Shown here: piece after piece, positions 5,393-12,226 of the stretch
Numbering within the stretch: position 1 is the stretch's first letter
Layout of the letters: each line of letters begins with the position of its first letter
Source of the DNA: Verrucomicrobiota bacterium
GTDB taxonomy: Bacteria > Verrucomicrobiota > Verrucomicrobiia > Limisphaerales > UBA9464
DNA: 12,687 bases
Direction: 5' to 3'
Assembly (NCBI GenBank): GCA_026397675.1
Contig: JAPLUH010000486.1
Span: forward strand, 1 to 12,687
Position numbers and translations under genes: made by a program
Notes under the pieces: generated by a model
What the model was told of the DNA's origin: nothing
The model's database searches: none
The model's input: the letters and a program-made list of their open reading frames with translations, nothing else

Positions 5393-8233
5393 ATGAATAC
5401 CTTCGTAAAACGCTGGATTTCGAGGATGGGGTGGCTGGCCAGCTTGACCGCAACCCTTTCGGCCCTGGGGGTGGAACTTCCGGCTCGATTGAGCACCACC
5501 GTCGTGCCAGCCCGACCGAAGTCCTTGGCGGTGAGTGCGCTGAAGGCTTTGCCTCCGCAAGTCACGCTCCGACTTGCTGCGCCCGATCTCTCCGTGGTGC
5601 GTGCTGAAGACGCCTTAAACCTCCAGCAAAATGCCAAGGGGCGGGCCCGTGTGGGCATCCGGCGCCTGTTGGCGGATCCCATCCGGGTTCAGGGCGGCAA
5701 AACGTCTTGGACTCCCCTGCCCGATGGCTCCCGAGTCTGGAGTGCCCGTTTGGAATCCGAAGAAGCATGGGGCGTGCGAGTCCATTTGGAATCCATTCGA
5801 TGGCCGACCGGAGTTGAACTGCGAATCTTCAATGCGGAAGACCCCTCCGAGATCCAAGGCCCCTTCGATGCCACGAGTCTTGGTGAGAGCGACAATTTCT
5901 GGACCCCCAGCCTCTTCGGATCCGCAGTGGTTCTAGAATGCCGGGTCTCTCCGGGTTCCAGTCTGCCCTCCTTCCGAATCACCGAACTCACCCATCGATA
6001 TGTTCGCCTGGGGGAAGATTCGAGCAGCAAAGCCGGAGCCTCCACGGCGTCTCCCAAGACCGCGGCCAGTTGCAACATCGACGTCACTTGCGAACCGGCC
6101 TGGGCCAAGACCTCGCATGCTGTCGCTGGGCTCGGTTCCGTCGGTGTGGTGGGTGAACTCTTCTGCTCGGGTTGTTTGCTCAACGATTTGAACGAAGCCA
6201 AAAATACCGATTATTTCATCACGGCCGGCCATTGCATCACCAGTCAGTCTGAGGCCGACACCACGGAGTTTTATTGGAATTATCAAACGACTCTCTGCAA
6301 AGGAGTCATTCCGAACCCCGCCACAGTTCCCAGGACTGTCGGCGGTGCGAGCATTCTCTCCACCAAGAGCCGTGGCTCCGGCAACGACCACAGCTTTCTC
6401 CAGTTGCGCGGCACCGTTCCCGGTGGCGTGACCTATGCCGGTTGGAACTCCGACTCCCCCGCCTCCGGTGAGGTTTTGGCCGGAATCCACCATCCTCAGG
6501 GTGATTACAAGCGCATTAGCATCGGTGTCACCCAGGGCGAGAACGCCAACTTTCGCACGGTGCGATGGACTCGAGGGGTCACTGAAGTGGGTAGTTCCGG
6601 TTCCCCGCTCTTCAATGCCCGGCAACAGTTCATTGGGCAGCTCTACGGAGGTGAATCGGATTGCTCCAACCTCGACCCGTCTCAGCAAATCGACGAGTAC
6701 GGCCGATTTAACGTCACCTTCCCGACGGTCCGTCGCTGGTTGTTGAATGAACCGGTGACGGTCCCAGCCAATGACGCCTTCTCCGCGGCCCAGGCGCTCT
6801 CGGGTCAACAAGGGTCGATGAGCGGCAACTCGGTCAATGCCTCCCGCGAAGGCGGAGAGCCCAACCACGGTCAGGGTGGCGGGCGTAATTCCATTTGGTA
6901 CCAATGGAGCGCCCCCTTCACTGGCACGGTGACCTTCGAAACGATGGGGAGCGATTTCGACACCACCTTGGGCGCCTACCAGGGCGACACGGTGAGTGGT
7001 TTGGTGCGGGTCGCCGCCAACGATGACTTTGAGTTGGGGCAAACGAGCAGCCGAGTGGGTTTCCTCGTCACGGCAGGAACCAGTTACCGAATCGCCGTGG
7101 ATGGGCACGACGGAGCCCAGGGGACGGTCCAGTTGACTTGGCGTCCGGGCGGTATCGCTACGCCCCCGCCCAATGACCTATTCACCAATGCGGCGGCTAC
7201 CGTCGGTTTCGGGGGTATTTACCACGCCTCCAATCGTGGATTCACTCGCGAGCCCTTGGAGCCCTCCCACGCAGGGGGGGCTGGCCAGCGATCGGCCTGG
7301 TGGCGGTGGACCGCACCCATTTCAGGACCAACGATCATCAACACCGCGGACAGCAGCTTTGACACCTTGTTGGCCGTCTACATCGGCAATTCTGTTTCCA
7401 CGCTGCGGCGGGTCGCCGAGAACGACGACATCGACCCGATTCTCGATCAGGTCCAAAGCGAGGTGAGCTTTGGAGCCATCGCCGGAGCCACCTACTGGAT
7501 CGCGGTGGACGGATTTACCGATGGCATCATCCAGGAAGAAGGTTCTATTCGTTTAGAAATCTCCCAAAAGGGCGGGCAACCCACCGGCAACAATGCGTTT
7601 GCCAACGCCACCACTCTCAGCGGATCCCAAGGCGCGGTCACCGCCAACAATTTGAGGTTTACCCGCGAAATCGGGGAACCCTCCCACGCCGGCATCCGAG
7701 GGAATCGATCCGCTTGGTGGCAGTGGTCGGCTCCGAACGATGGCATCGTTCGCTTCGAGACCACCGGAACGGCGTTTGACACTCTACTGGCCGTCTACAC
7801 GGGTGATTCGGTCAACGCCCTGAAACTCGTGGTGGAAAATGACGACATCATCTCCGGCGATGTGTGGCAAAGCCGTGCGGAATTTGCGGCCAAAAAGGGA
7901 ACCCTCTACCGCATCGTCGTCGATGGTTTCTACGACGCCGGACCACCGGTGACCCAAGACGAAGGCAACATCCGACTGGCATGGGAACAAGTGACTCCCA
8001 TCCAACCCTTCATGGTGACGGCGTCTCAGGCCACCGATGGCCGATTTGAAGTCCGGCTGATGTCTCAATCAGGCATTCGCTATGCGTTGGAGCGCACTCT
8101 CGACTTCTCACTCCCTGGATCGCCTTGGAATCGAATCGCCACAGCCGATGGCAACGGCTTGGAACTCATCCTTCAGGACACCGATCAACCCAGTGGGCAA
8201 GCCAGCTACTTCCGAGTGGTGAGCGTTCCCTAA
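5393..8233 (+). CDS. Secreted lysyl-endopeptidase-like serine protease with three C-terminal PPC domains
   Basis: A 946-residue preproprotein. Residues 1-27 are a signal peptide. About 28-222 form a propeptide-like region. About 223-455 form a chymotrypsin-fold domain resembling Achromobacter lysyl endopeptidase: SCNIDVTC (Cys227, Cys233), FCSGC (258-262), TAGHC with His280, FYWNYQ, Cys302, Asp332 in NDHSFLQL, GSSGSP with nucleophile Ser402, Cys424 and IDEYGR with Asp434. All six disulfide cysteines of that enzyme have counterparts, plus an extra Cys261. Asp434, 32 residues after the catalytic Ser, matches the Asp that gives lysine specificity. Three PPC-type repeats start at 460, 594 and 733, each with an F-D-T-x-L/L-G core and a NDD motif. 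A 75-residue C-terminal module ends ASYFRVVSVP. The ATG at 5393 is chosen for the signal peptide; an in-frame TTG at 5288 is less likely. Secreted or surface-bound; probably Lys-specific, by inference. Confidence 0.93.
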   Translation: MNTFVKRWISRMGWLASLTATLSALGVELPARLSTTVVPARPKSLAVSALKALPPQVTLRLAAPDLSVVRAEDALNLQQNAKGRARVGIRRLLADPIRVQGGKTSWTPLPDGSRVWSARLESEEAWGVRVHLESIRWPTGVELRIFNAEDPSEIQGPFDATSLGESDNFWTPSLFGSAVVLECRVSPGSSLPSFRITELTHRYVRLGEDSSSKAGASTASPKTAASCNIDVTCEPAWAKTSHAVAGLGSVGVVGELFCSGCLLNDLNEAKNTDYFITAGHCITSQSEADTTEFYWNYQTTLCKGVIPNPATVPRTVGGASILSTKSRGSGNDHSFLQLRGTVPGGVTYAGWNSDSPASGEVLAGIHHPQGDYKRISIGVTQGENANFRTVRWTRGVTEVGSSGSPLFNARQQFIGQLYGGESDCSNLDPSQQIDEYGRFNVTFPTVRRWLLNEPVTVPANDAFSAAQALSGQQGSMSGNSVNASREGGEPNHGQGGGRNSIWYQWSAPFTGTVTFETMGSDFDTTLGAYQGDTVSGLVRVAANDDFELGQTSSRVGFLVTAGTSYRIAVDGHDGAQGTVQLTWRPGGIATPPPNDLFTNAAATVGFGGIYHASNRGFTREPLEPSHAGGAGQRSAWWRWTAPISGPTIINTADSSFDTLLAVYIGNSVSTLRRVAENDDIDPILDQVQSEVSFGAIAGATYWIAVDGFTDGIIQEEGSIRLEISQKGGQPTGNNAFANATTLSGSQGAVTANNLRFTREIGEPSHAGIRGNRSAWWQWSAPNDGIVRFETTGTAFDTLLAVYTGDSVNALKLVVENDDIISGDVWQSRAEFAAKKGTLYRIVVDGFYDAGPPVTQDEGNIRLAWEQVTPIQPFMVTASQATDGRFEVRLMSQSGIRYALERTLDFSLPGSPWNRIATADGNGLELILQDTDQPSGQASYFRVVSVP
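6770..7990 (+). repeat. Three tandem PPC-domain coding repeats
   Basis: Three consecutive units of about 400 bp begin at 6770, 7172 and 7589 inside the protease gene. Each encodes N-D/N-x-F-x-x-A, then GEP/LEP-x-H, a W-Y/W-x-W-x-A-P strand, F-D-T, an A/V-Y-x-G-D/N segment, NDD, and Y-W/R-I-A/V-V-D-G. Units 2 and 3 are also similar at DNA level around 7361-7395 and 7776-7810, which suggests duplication within the gene. PPC domains in other secreted proteases aid secretion or substrate/surface attachment and are often removed later. Confidence 0.85.
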
Positions 8234-10009
8234 TTGGATCAAACTGATCGAGTGATCCCTGCTGGCACTTCATCGAAACAGCTGGCCCCAGCGGCCCCGT
8301 TCCGTCTGCTGCTGCAAATCAATGCGCTCTCTATGGGGCGCACGGTGTTGATGCTCCGCCAAAAGTCGCGCCTCTGGGTGGGAGTCATCGGACTCTTCCT
8401 CGTCGGCTATGCGGTGATGGCCTACGGCCTGTTTTTTCAGGGACTCCGTTTCCTCTCCCGATTTCCAGGCTTGGGCGGTCTGCTGGTCGAACGGTTGCTC
8501 TTCCTGCTCTTCGCCTGTCTTTTTGGTCTCCTGCTGCTGAGCAATCTGGTCATTAGTTATTCCAACTTCTTTCGCAACCGAGAGGCGGAATTCCTACTAC
8601 CGCTACCCATCCCTCCGGAAACCATCTTCCGTTGGAAATTCCTCGAATCGGTGCTGCTGGCCTCATGGGCATTCTTGTTTCTCATCACCCCGTTGCTCAT
8701 CGCCTACGGTCATGTTTATCGGGTGGATTGCCACTTCTATCCCGTCACCGGGTTCCTGGTGGCCCTCTACATTATCCTTCCCGGGGTGGCCGGTTCTGGG
8801 CTTTCGCTGCTGCTGGCCCGGTATCTTGACCGGCGTCTCTTCCAGATAATTCTACTGACCACGATCGCCGCACTCATCGGCGTCTTCGTCTGGCGAACCC
8901 AGCCCACGACCGTGACCGAGGAGATGCTCTTGGAGAACCGGGTGCTAGTGGTCATCGACCGGCTTTTAGACAACACCCGTCTCGTCCAATTTCCGTTTCT
9001 GCCCAGTTATTGGCTCAGCTCGGCCATACAGAATTGGGTCGAGGGAGCCTATCGTAGCTCGGTTTTTTATGGTGGGGTGCTCCTCAGCTACACGCTGTTC
9101 TTCGGGTTGGTATCCATGACCCGATTCGGTGCCGTGCTGTATGAAGCCAGCAGCTGTGTGCGCAGCCGCGGTTCAATCCTCGGACGCTGGACGTGGCTGC
9201 GCCGACTTCGAACCTCGCCGGAGACGCCGGTCACCACGCGAAGCCTACTGGAGCGGTGCGTCGAAGCCATTCCCGGACTTCCGGGTGACGTGGGGACCAT
9301 CTTGGTGAAAGACATCCGTGTCTTTTGGCGCGACACCACCCAGTGGGGGCAAACACTCATGCTCTTTGGCTTGCTCACGGTCTACCTGATGAATTTGCGG
9401 CATTTCACCCGGCAATCGGATTCGGCGTTCTGGGTCTCCATCACCAGCTTTCTCAACCTGGGTGCGTGTTCGTTAAATCTGGCCACCATCACCACCCGAT
9501 TCGTCTTTCCGCAGTTCTCACTCGAAGGGCGGCGGGTTTGGTTGATGGGATTGGCACCGTTGGGATTGGCGCGGGTGGTGTGGTGGAAATTCCTCACTGC
9601 ATCGGTGCTCACGGGGGTTCTGACACTCAGTTTGACCCTCTTGAGTTGCTGGATGCTCCATCTCGATGGAGCGCACACGGTGTATTTCGCGATTGCGATG
9701 GGTGTGATGACCCTCGTCCTCAACGCCTTGTCCGTGGGTCTGGGGACGCTTTATCCCAACTTTTCCGAGACTAATCCTGGGAAGATCGTCAGTGGATTCG
9801 GTGGCACCTTCTGCCTGGTTTTGAGTTTTGTGTACATTCTCGGCTCGGTGCTGCTGCTGGCCTTCGGCAGTCCGTGGGGATGGCGGGGCGAGGAGCAAGA
9901 CACCGCCCGGGCCGGACTCACCGGGCTAGTATTCGCCGTAGCTTCTCTGGCAGCCGGCGGCATTCCGCTGCGCTTGGCGTTGCGGCGAGCGGCCACCATG
10001 GAGCTTTGA
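8234..10009 (+). CDS. Putative ABC exporter, membrane-spanning permease subunit
   Basis: A polytopic membrane protein of up to 591 residues with about 12 hydrophobic helices in two halves (roughly 46-225 and 275-590), separated by a basic, Arg-rich cytoplasmic stretch near 305-370. A segment LLLLSNLVISYSNFFRNREA followed by EFLLPLPIPPETIFRWKFLE is the type seen in putative ABC-exporter membrane subunits (PF16949-like): a helix, a charged turn, then the coupling region. There is no ATPase domain. The start is uncertain: TTG at 8234 directly follows the protease TAA in the same frame, GTG at 8252 is next, and ATG at 8333 would cut a family-like FRLLLQINALS segment. Translation is likely coupled to the protease. 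No partner ATPase gene is visible in the window, so the transported substrate is unknown. Confidence 0.8.
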   Translation: MDQTDRVIPAGTSSKQLAPAAPFRLLLQINALSMGRTVLMLRQKSRLWVGVIGLFLVGYAVMAYGLFFQGLRFLSRFPGLGGLLVERLLFLLFACLFGLLLLSNLVISYSNFFRNREAEFLLPLPIPPETIFRWKFLESVLLASWAFLFLITPLLIAYGHVYRVDCHFYPVTGFLVALYIILPGVAGSGLSLLLARYLDRRLFQIILLTTIAALIGVFVWRTQPTTVTEEMLLENRVLVVIDRLLDNTRLVQFPFLPSYWLSSAIQNWVEGAYRSSVFYGGVLLSYTLFFGLVSMTRFGAVLYEASSCVRSRGSILGRWTWLRRLRTSPETPVTTRSLLERCVEAIPGLPGDVGTILVKDIRVFWRDTTQWGQTLMLFGLLTVYLMNLRHFTRQSDSAFWVSITSFLNLGACSLNLATITTRFVFPQFSLEGRRVWLMGLAPLGLARVVWWKFLTASVLTGVLTLSLTLLSCWMLHLDGAHTVYFAIAMGVMTLVLNALSVGLGTLYPNFSETNPGKIVSGFGGTFCLVLSFVYILGSVLLLAFGSPWGWRGEEQDTARAGLTGLVFAVASLAAGGIPLRLALRRAATMEL

Positions 10010-10038
10010 TCCGCGGCACCCCACGCCGGTGTTATGCG

Positions 10039-10055
10039 GCGTTCCAACAGAACGC
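10039..10055. terminator. Stem-loop 30 bp after the permease gene
   Basis: GCGTTC at 10039-10044 pairs with GAACGC at 10050-10055 around a 5-base loop. The position suits a terminator or mRNA 3'-end stabiliser for the protease-permease transcript, but no T-run follows, so a factor-independent terminator is doubtful. Confidence 0.3.
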
Positions 10056-10076
10056 TCCTGACTTTGCAAACCCGTC

Positions 10077-10122
10077 CCCAGGGTTGCACCCTGGGCTGGT
10101 ATACGCTGCCCCGTTGGGGCAG
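10077..10122. repeat. Tandem hairpin pair of REP-like appearance
   Basis: Two perfect hairpins sit 10 bp apart. CCCAGGGT (10077-10084) pairs with ACCCTGGG (10088-10095) around TGC. CTGCCCC (10106-10112) pairs with GGGGCAG (10116-10122) around GTT. A paired, compact, GC-rich hairpin unit in an intergenic space is the form of REP/BIME-type elements; similar 'CCCAGGGTTGCACCCTGGG' units recur in genomes of Verrucomicrobia and Acidobacteria as I recall. The copy number in this genome cannot be judged from one window. Confidence 0.5.
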
Positions 10123-10207
10123 AAGGCAACCATCGCCGCCGCGCCAACGTCTCGGCCTGATGTGATCCGCCTTGCTGCCTCCAGTTCCACGACAGCAACT
10201 CGGCCAA

Positions 10208-10226
10208 CTCGGCCAATTCTGCCGAG
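10208..10226. repeat. Short dyad next to a doubled 9-mer
   Basis: CTCGGC (10208-10213) pairs with GCCGAG (10221-10226) around 7 bases. Just upstream the sequence CAACTCGGC occurs twice in tandem. Probably part of the same intergenic repeat region; function unknown. Confidence 0.35.
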
Positions 10227-10364
10227 GGGGCAGACCAGGATCCCAAGCGGGACACCACTCATCCATTCGAGTGAAATCGCATGGAACGGTTCAGAGCTTC
10301 AGAATGAAGTTGAGAGTGAAAACTTGACCCTGAGATGGAGCGCGTGATCTCCTTTGGCCCTAGC

Positions 10365-10457
10365 GGAGAGGTGGCCGAGTGGCTGAAGGCGCTGGTTTGC
10401 TAAACCGGTTTACGGTCAAAAGCCGTAACGGGGGTTCGAATCCCCCCCTCTCCGCCA
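10365..10457 (+). tRNA. tRNA-Ser (anticodon GCT)
   Basis: A full class II tRNA is visible. The acceptor GGAGAGG (10365-10371) pairs with CCTCTCC (10447-10453), followed by discriminator G and an encoded CCA (10455-10457). The anticodon arm CTGGT-TTGCTAA-ACCGG puts GCT at 10399-10401, reading AGC/AGU serine codons. The long variable arm (TACGG pairing with CCGTA) is expected for tRNA-Ser. The T arm is GGGGG-TTCGAAT-CCCCC. The gene appears intact and stands alone. Confidence 0.97.
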
Positions 10458-10587
10458 GCTTTTATTGGGGTTTTCAACACTTCGTTGATTCTTCCCACAA
10501 ATTTCCCACGCAAGTTCTCTAAAAGTTCCAGTACGGCTCAGCGCAGAGAGCCCGGAACAGAACCCGAAAGAACGGGACTGGAATCCA

Positions 10588-10953
10588 ATGGAAAATTCAC
10601 CGGCCTCGATTTTCGAAGCCTTCATTGGCCTCAGCGACTCTTTCCAAAACGGTTGCTGACCAGCCTGAGCCTGTTTTCCCGATCAAAGTCAGCGACGGGA
10701 AAATCTCCACGGAGGTCAAGATCTCGGGAATGACCCAAGTCTTCCGTTCGAACCCTCAGCCGACCGAAAAGCGTCCAGAATCGTAGGCCGACCCGTTCCC
10801 ACACCGACCGCTTCAAGGCCATCATCGATCACGCCGGCGTGAACAGTTCCCACGCCCCTGTATGCCACCGACGTGCCGCACGGTTTTCCCGAGGTCATGG
10901 GCGGCAAGCCCGTGCCGGAGAAACCGGTCTTCGACGCGGCGGAAGCGAAGTGA
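10588..10953 (+). pseudogene. Possible remnant of a frameshifted gene
   Basis: Three frames successively read like protein. An ATG at 10588 gives MENSPASIFEAFIGLSDSFQ and stops at 10657. The next frame reads ADQPEPVFPIKVSDGKISTE and continues to TAG at 10784. Then come RFKAIIDHAGVN, and LYATDVPHGFPEVMGGKPV ending at TGA 10951-10953. The order of frames would need about three small indels. I do not recognise the protein, and chance cannot be excluded. Confidence 0.3.
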
Positions 10954-10957
10954 TTTG

Positions 10958-10995
10958 TCATCGCGAGGCCCGCTTGGCCGGACTTCTCGCAATGA
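10958..10995. repeat. Imperfect intergenic palindrome, REP-like
   Basis: TCATCGCGAG at 10958-10967 is complementary, with one mismatch, to CTCGCAATGA at 10986-10995. The 18-base centre contains GGCC...GGCC. Elements of the form TCATTGCGAG...CTCGCAATGA are common dispersed repeats in many bacterial genomes. It lies between the possible pseudogene and the oppC-like gene. Confidence 0.5.
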
Positions 10996-11128
10996 ACTGA
11001 ATCAAAAATAGCAGGCGCCGGTGCGAACACCGATGCCTCGCCGCGCTAATTCCTCATCCAACTCATTCAATATCCGGATTAGTGGTCGCGAAGCACACAT
11101 GCGTTGGATACATTTAGAAGAATCCCCC

Positions 11129-12085
11129 ATGTCAAATCAAAACCCTGCAACGTCGCTGCCGGATTCTAAAGGCTGGCTTGGCGGACTTCTCCGGAACCGC
11201 CTCGTTCTCGTCGGCGGTTGCCTGCTGGTCCTGTTGGGCCTGGCGGCGCTGACCGCACCGGTCTGGGTCAAGGCCGGGCTGCTGCTCGATCCGGCCCAAC
11301 AATTCCCCACCGGCCTAGATGAGGATGGCATGCCGGTGAAGGCCAGCGGGCAGTTCCTTGTCGGCACGGACAACCTCGGGCGCGATGTGTTCAGCCGCGC
11401 GATTCACGGGACGCGGGTGTCGCTCACCGTCGGGGTGGCGGGAATGCTCACGGCGATGCTGATCGGGGTGGTGGTCGGAGTGGTCGCCGGATTTCGCGGC
11501 GGGACAATGGACCTGCTGTTGATGCGCTTCACGGATATGAACATGACGTTGCCGGGCATCCTGCTGGCGATCGCGTTCGCCGGAGTCATGGACGGGCGCA
11601 CCCTGCACCTGCATCCCAGCTTCCTGCCGTGGCACTGGCTCGATGTGAAATTGGAGCGCGGGTTGGTCAGCCTGTTTCTCATTATCGGTTTCGTCTGCTG
11701 GCCCGGCATGGTGCGGGTGATTCGAGCTCAGGTGCTGAGCGTCAAGGAACGGGAGTTCATCATGGCGTCCCGGGCGCTGGGCGCTTCGGATGCGCGGCTG
11801 ATCTTTGGCCACGTCCTGCCCAATATTCTGCCGACCATCATCGTGATGGCGGCCATGCTGACGGCGAACACCATCATGCTCGAAGCCGGCCTCAGCTATC
11901 TAGGCATCGGCGTGCCGGCGCCCGCGCCGACCTGGGGCGCGATGATCACCGACGGCCAGCCCTACTTCATCACCGCGCCGCATCTCGTCATCGTGCCCGG
12001 CCTCGCAATCGTAATGACGGTGCTCGCGTTCAACCTCATCGGGCAGGGTTTGCAGGAAGTGCTCGATCCGAAACGGAAGGTATGA
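11129..12085 (+). CDS. OppC/DppC-type ABC transporter permease (peptide/nickel import family)
   Basis: A 318-residue inner-membrane protein of usual family length. A first helix (about 19-44) is followed by a periplasmic loop and the family signature LVGTDNLGRDVFSRAIHGTR. Further helices lie near 106-127, 141-155, 179-195, 233-253 and 286-308. The EAA loop that contacts the ATPase is EREFIMASRALGASDARLIF (207-226) followed by GHVLPNILP. GLSYLGIGVPAPAPTWGAMI near 255-275 is the typical OppC C-terminal segment. The ATG at 11129 is chosen because an AGAAGAA purine run at 11116-11122 precedes it at suitable spacing; in-frame ATGs at 11099 and earlier would add residues of no clear type. The next gene, 141 bp on, is a solute-binding protein of the same system. 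The transported compound is probably a peptide but could be another substrate of this family. Confidence 0.95.
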   Translation: MSNQNPATSLPDSKGWLGGLLRNRLVLVGGCLLVLLGLAALTAPVWVKAGLLLDPAQQFPTGLDEDGMPVKASGQFLVGTDNLGRDVFSRAIHGTRVSLTVGVAGMLTAMLIGVVVGVVAGFRGGTMDLLLMRFTDMNMTLPGILLAIAFAGVMDGRTLHLHPSFLPWHWLDVKLERGLVSLFLIIGFVCWPGMVRVIRAQVLSVKEREFIMASRALGASDARLIFGHVLPNILPTIIVMAAMLTANTIMLEAGLSYLGIGVPAPAPTWGAMITDGQPYFITAPHLVIVPGLAIVMTVLAFNLIGQGLQEVLDPKRKV

Positions 12086-12097
12086 GGGGTTTTCTAG

Positions 12098-12226
12098 AGA
12101 AGGAAACGAAGACAACGAAGGTGAAAGCATCCGGCGCCACGTCACCCTTAAACGAATCCCGTTGGGATTGGCTTTAGTCCGCTCCTCACTCCTTTCGCTC
12201 CGTCTTCGTTCCCTTCGTTTGCTTCT
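12098..12226. repeat. Inverted repeat pair filling the oppC-oppA intergenic space
   Basis: The left arm at 12098-12120 (AGAAGGAAACGAAGACAACG then AAG) matches the reverse complement of the right arm at 12204-12226 at 20 of 23 positions. The arms enclose 83 bp. Inside each arm an AACGAAG-type unit is repeated. Units of this ACGAAG style are frequent dispersed elements in Verrucomicrobia genomes as I recall. The right arm ends exactly where the next gene's GTG start begins. As RNA it could fold into a long stem between the two genes, which might lower downstream expression or stabilise the oppC message. Confidence 0.6.

Larger units (their letters stand above)
10010..10364. other. Gene-free 355 bp with clustered short hairpins
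   Basis: Between the permease stop and tRNA-Ser I see no gene. The open frames crossing this stretch have low-complexity Ala/Pro/Arg translations typical of non-coding GC-rich DNA. It holds four short perfect dyads between 10039 and 10226, listed separately. Confidence 0.6.
10458..11128. other. Gene-poor 671 bp between tRNA-Ser and the oppC-like gene
   Basis: No intact gene is seen. Contents are a run of short, frame-shifting open stretches (10588-10953) that may be decayed coding sequence, an imperfect palindrome at 10958-10995, and the upstream region of the permease gene. I find no integrase fragment and no second copy of the tRNA 3' end inside the window. Confidence 0.5.

Noticed and set aside
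5933..7108. Long minus-strand open frame of about 390 codons opposite the protease
   Set aside because: The plus strand encodes an unmistakable protease; the antisense frame has low-complexity Gly/Arg/Ala-rich content without domains.
4678..10018. Shared TTGATCCGCGG at 4678-4688 and 10005-10015, both spanning a TGA stop
   Set aside because: An 11-bp match at two sites with no dyad symmetry beyond CCGCGG; likely chance.
10077..10226. CRISPR-like repeat array
   Set aside because: The dyads have different sequences and no regular repeat-spacer spacing; no cas gene is near.
10416..10625. Minus-strand reading frame ending WRRGGDSNPRYGF
   Set aside because: It is the antisense of tRNA-Ser and its flank; this peptide is a well-known artefact of tRNA gene shadows.
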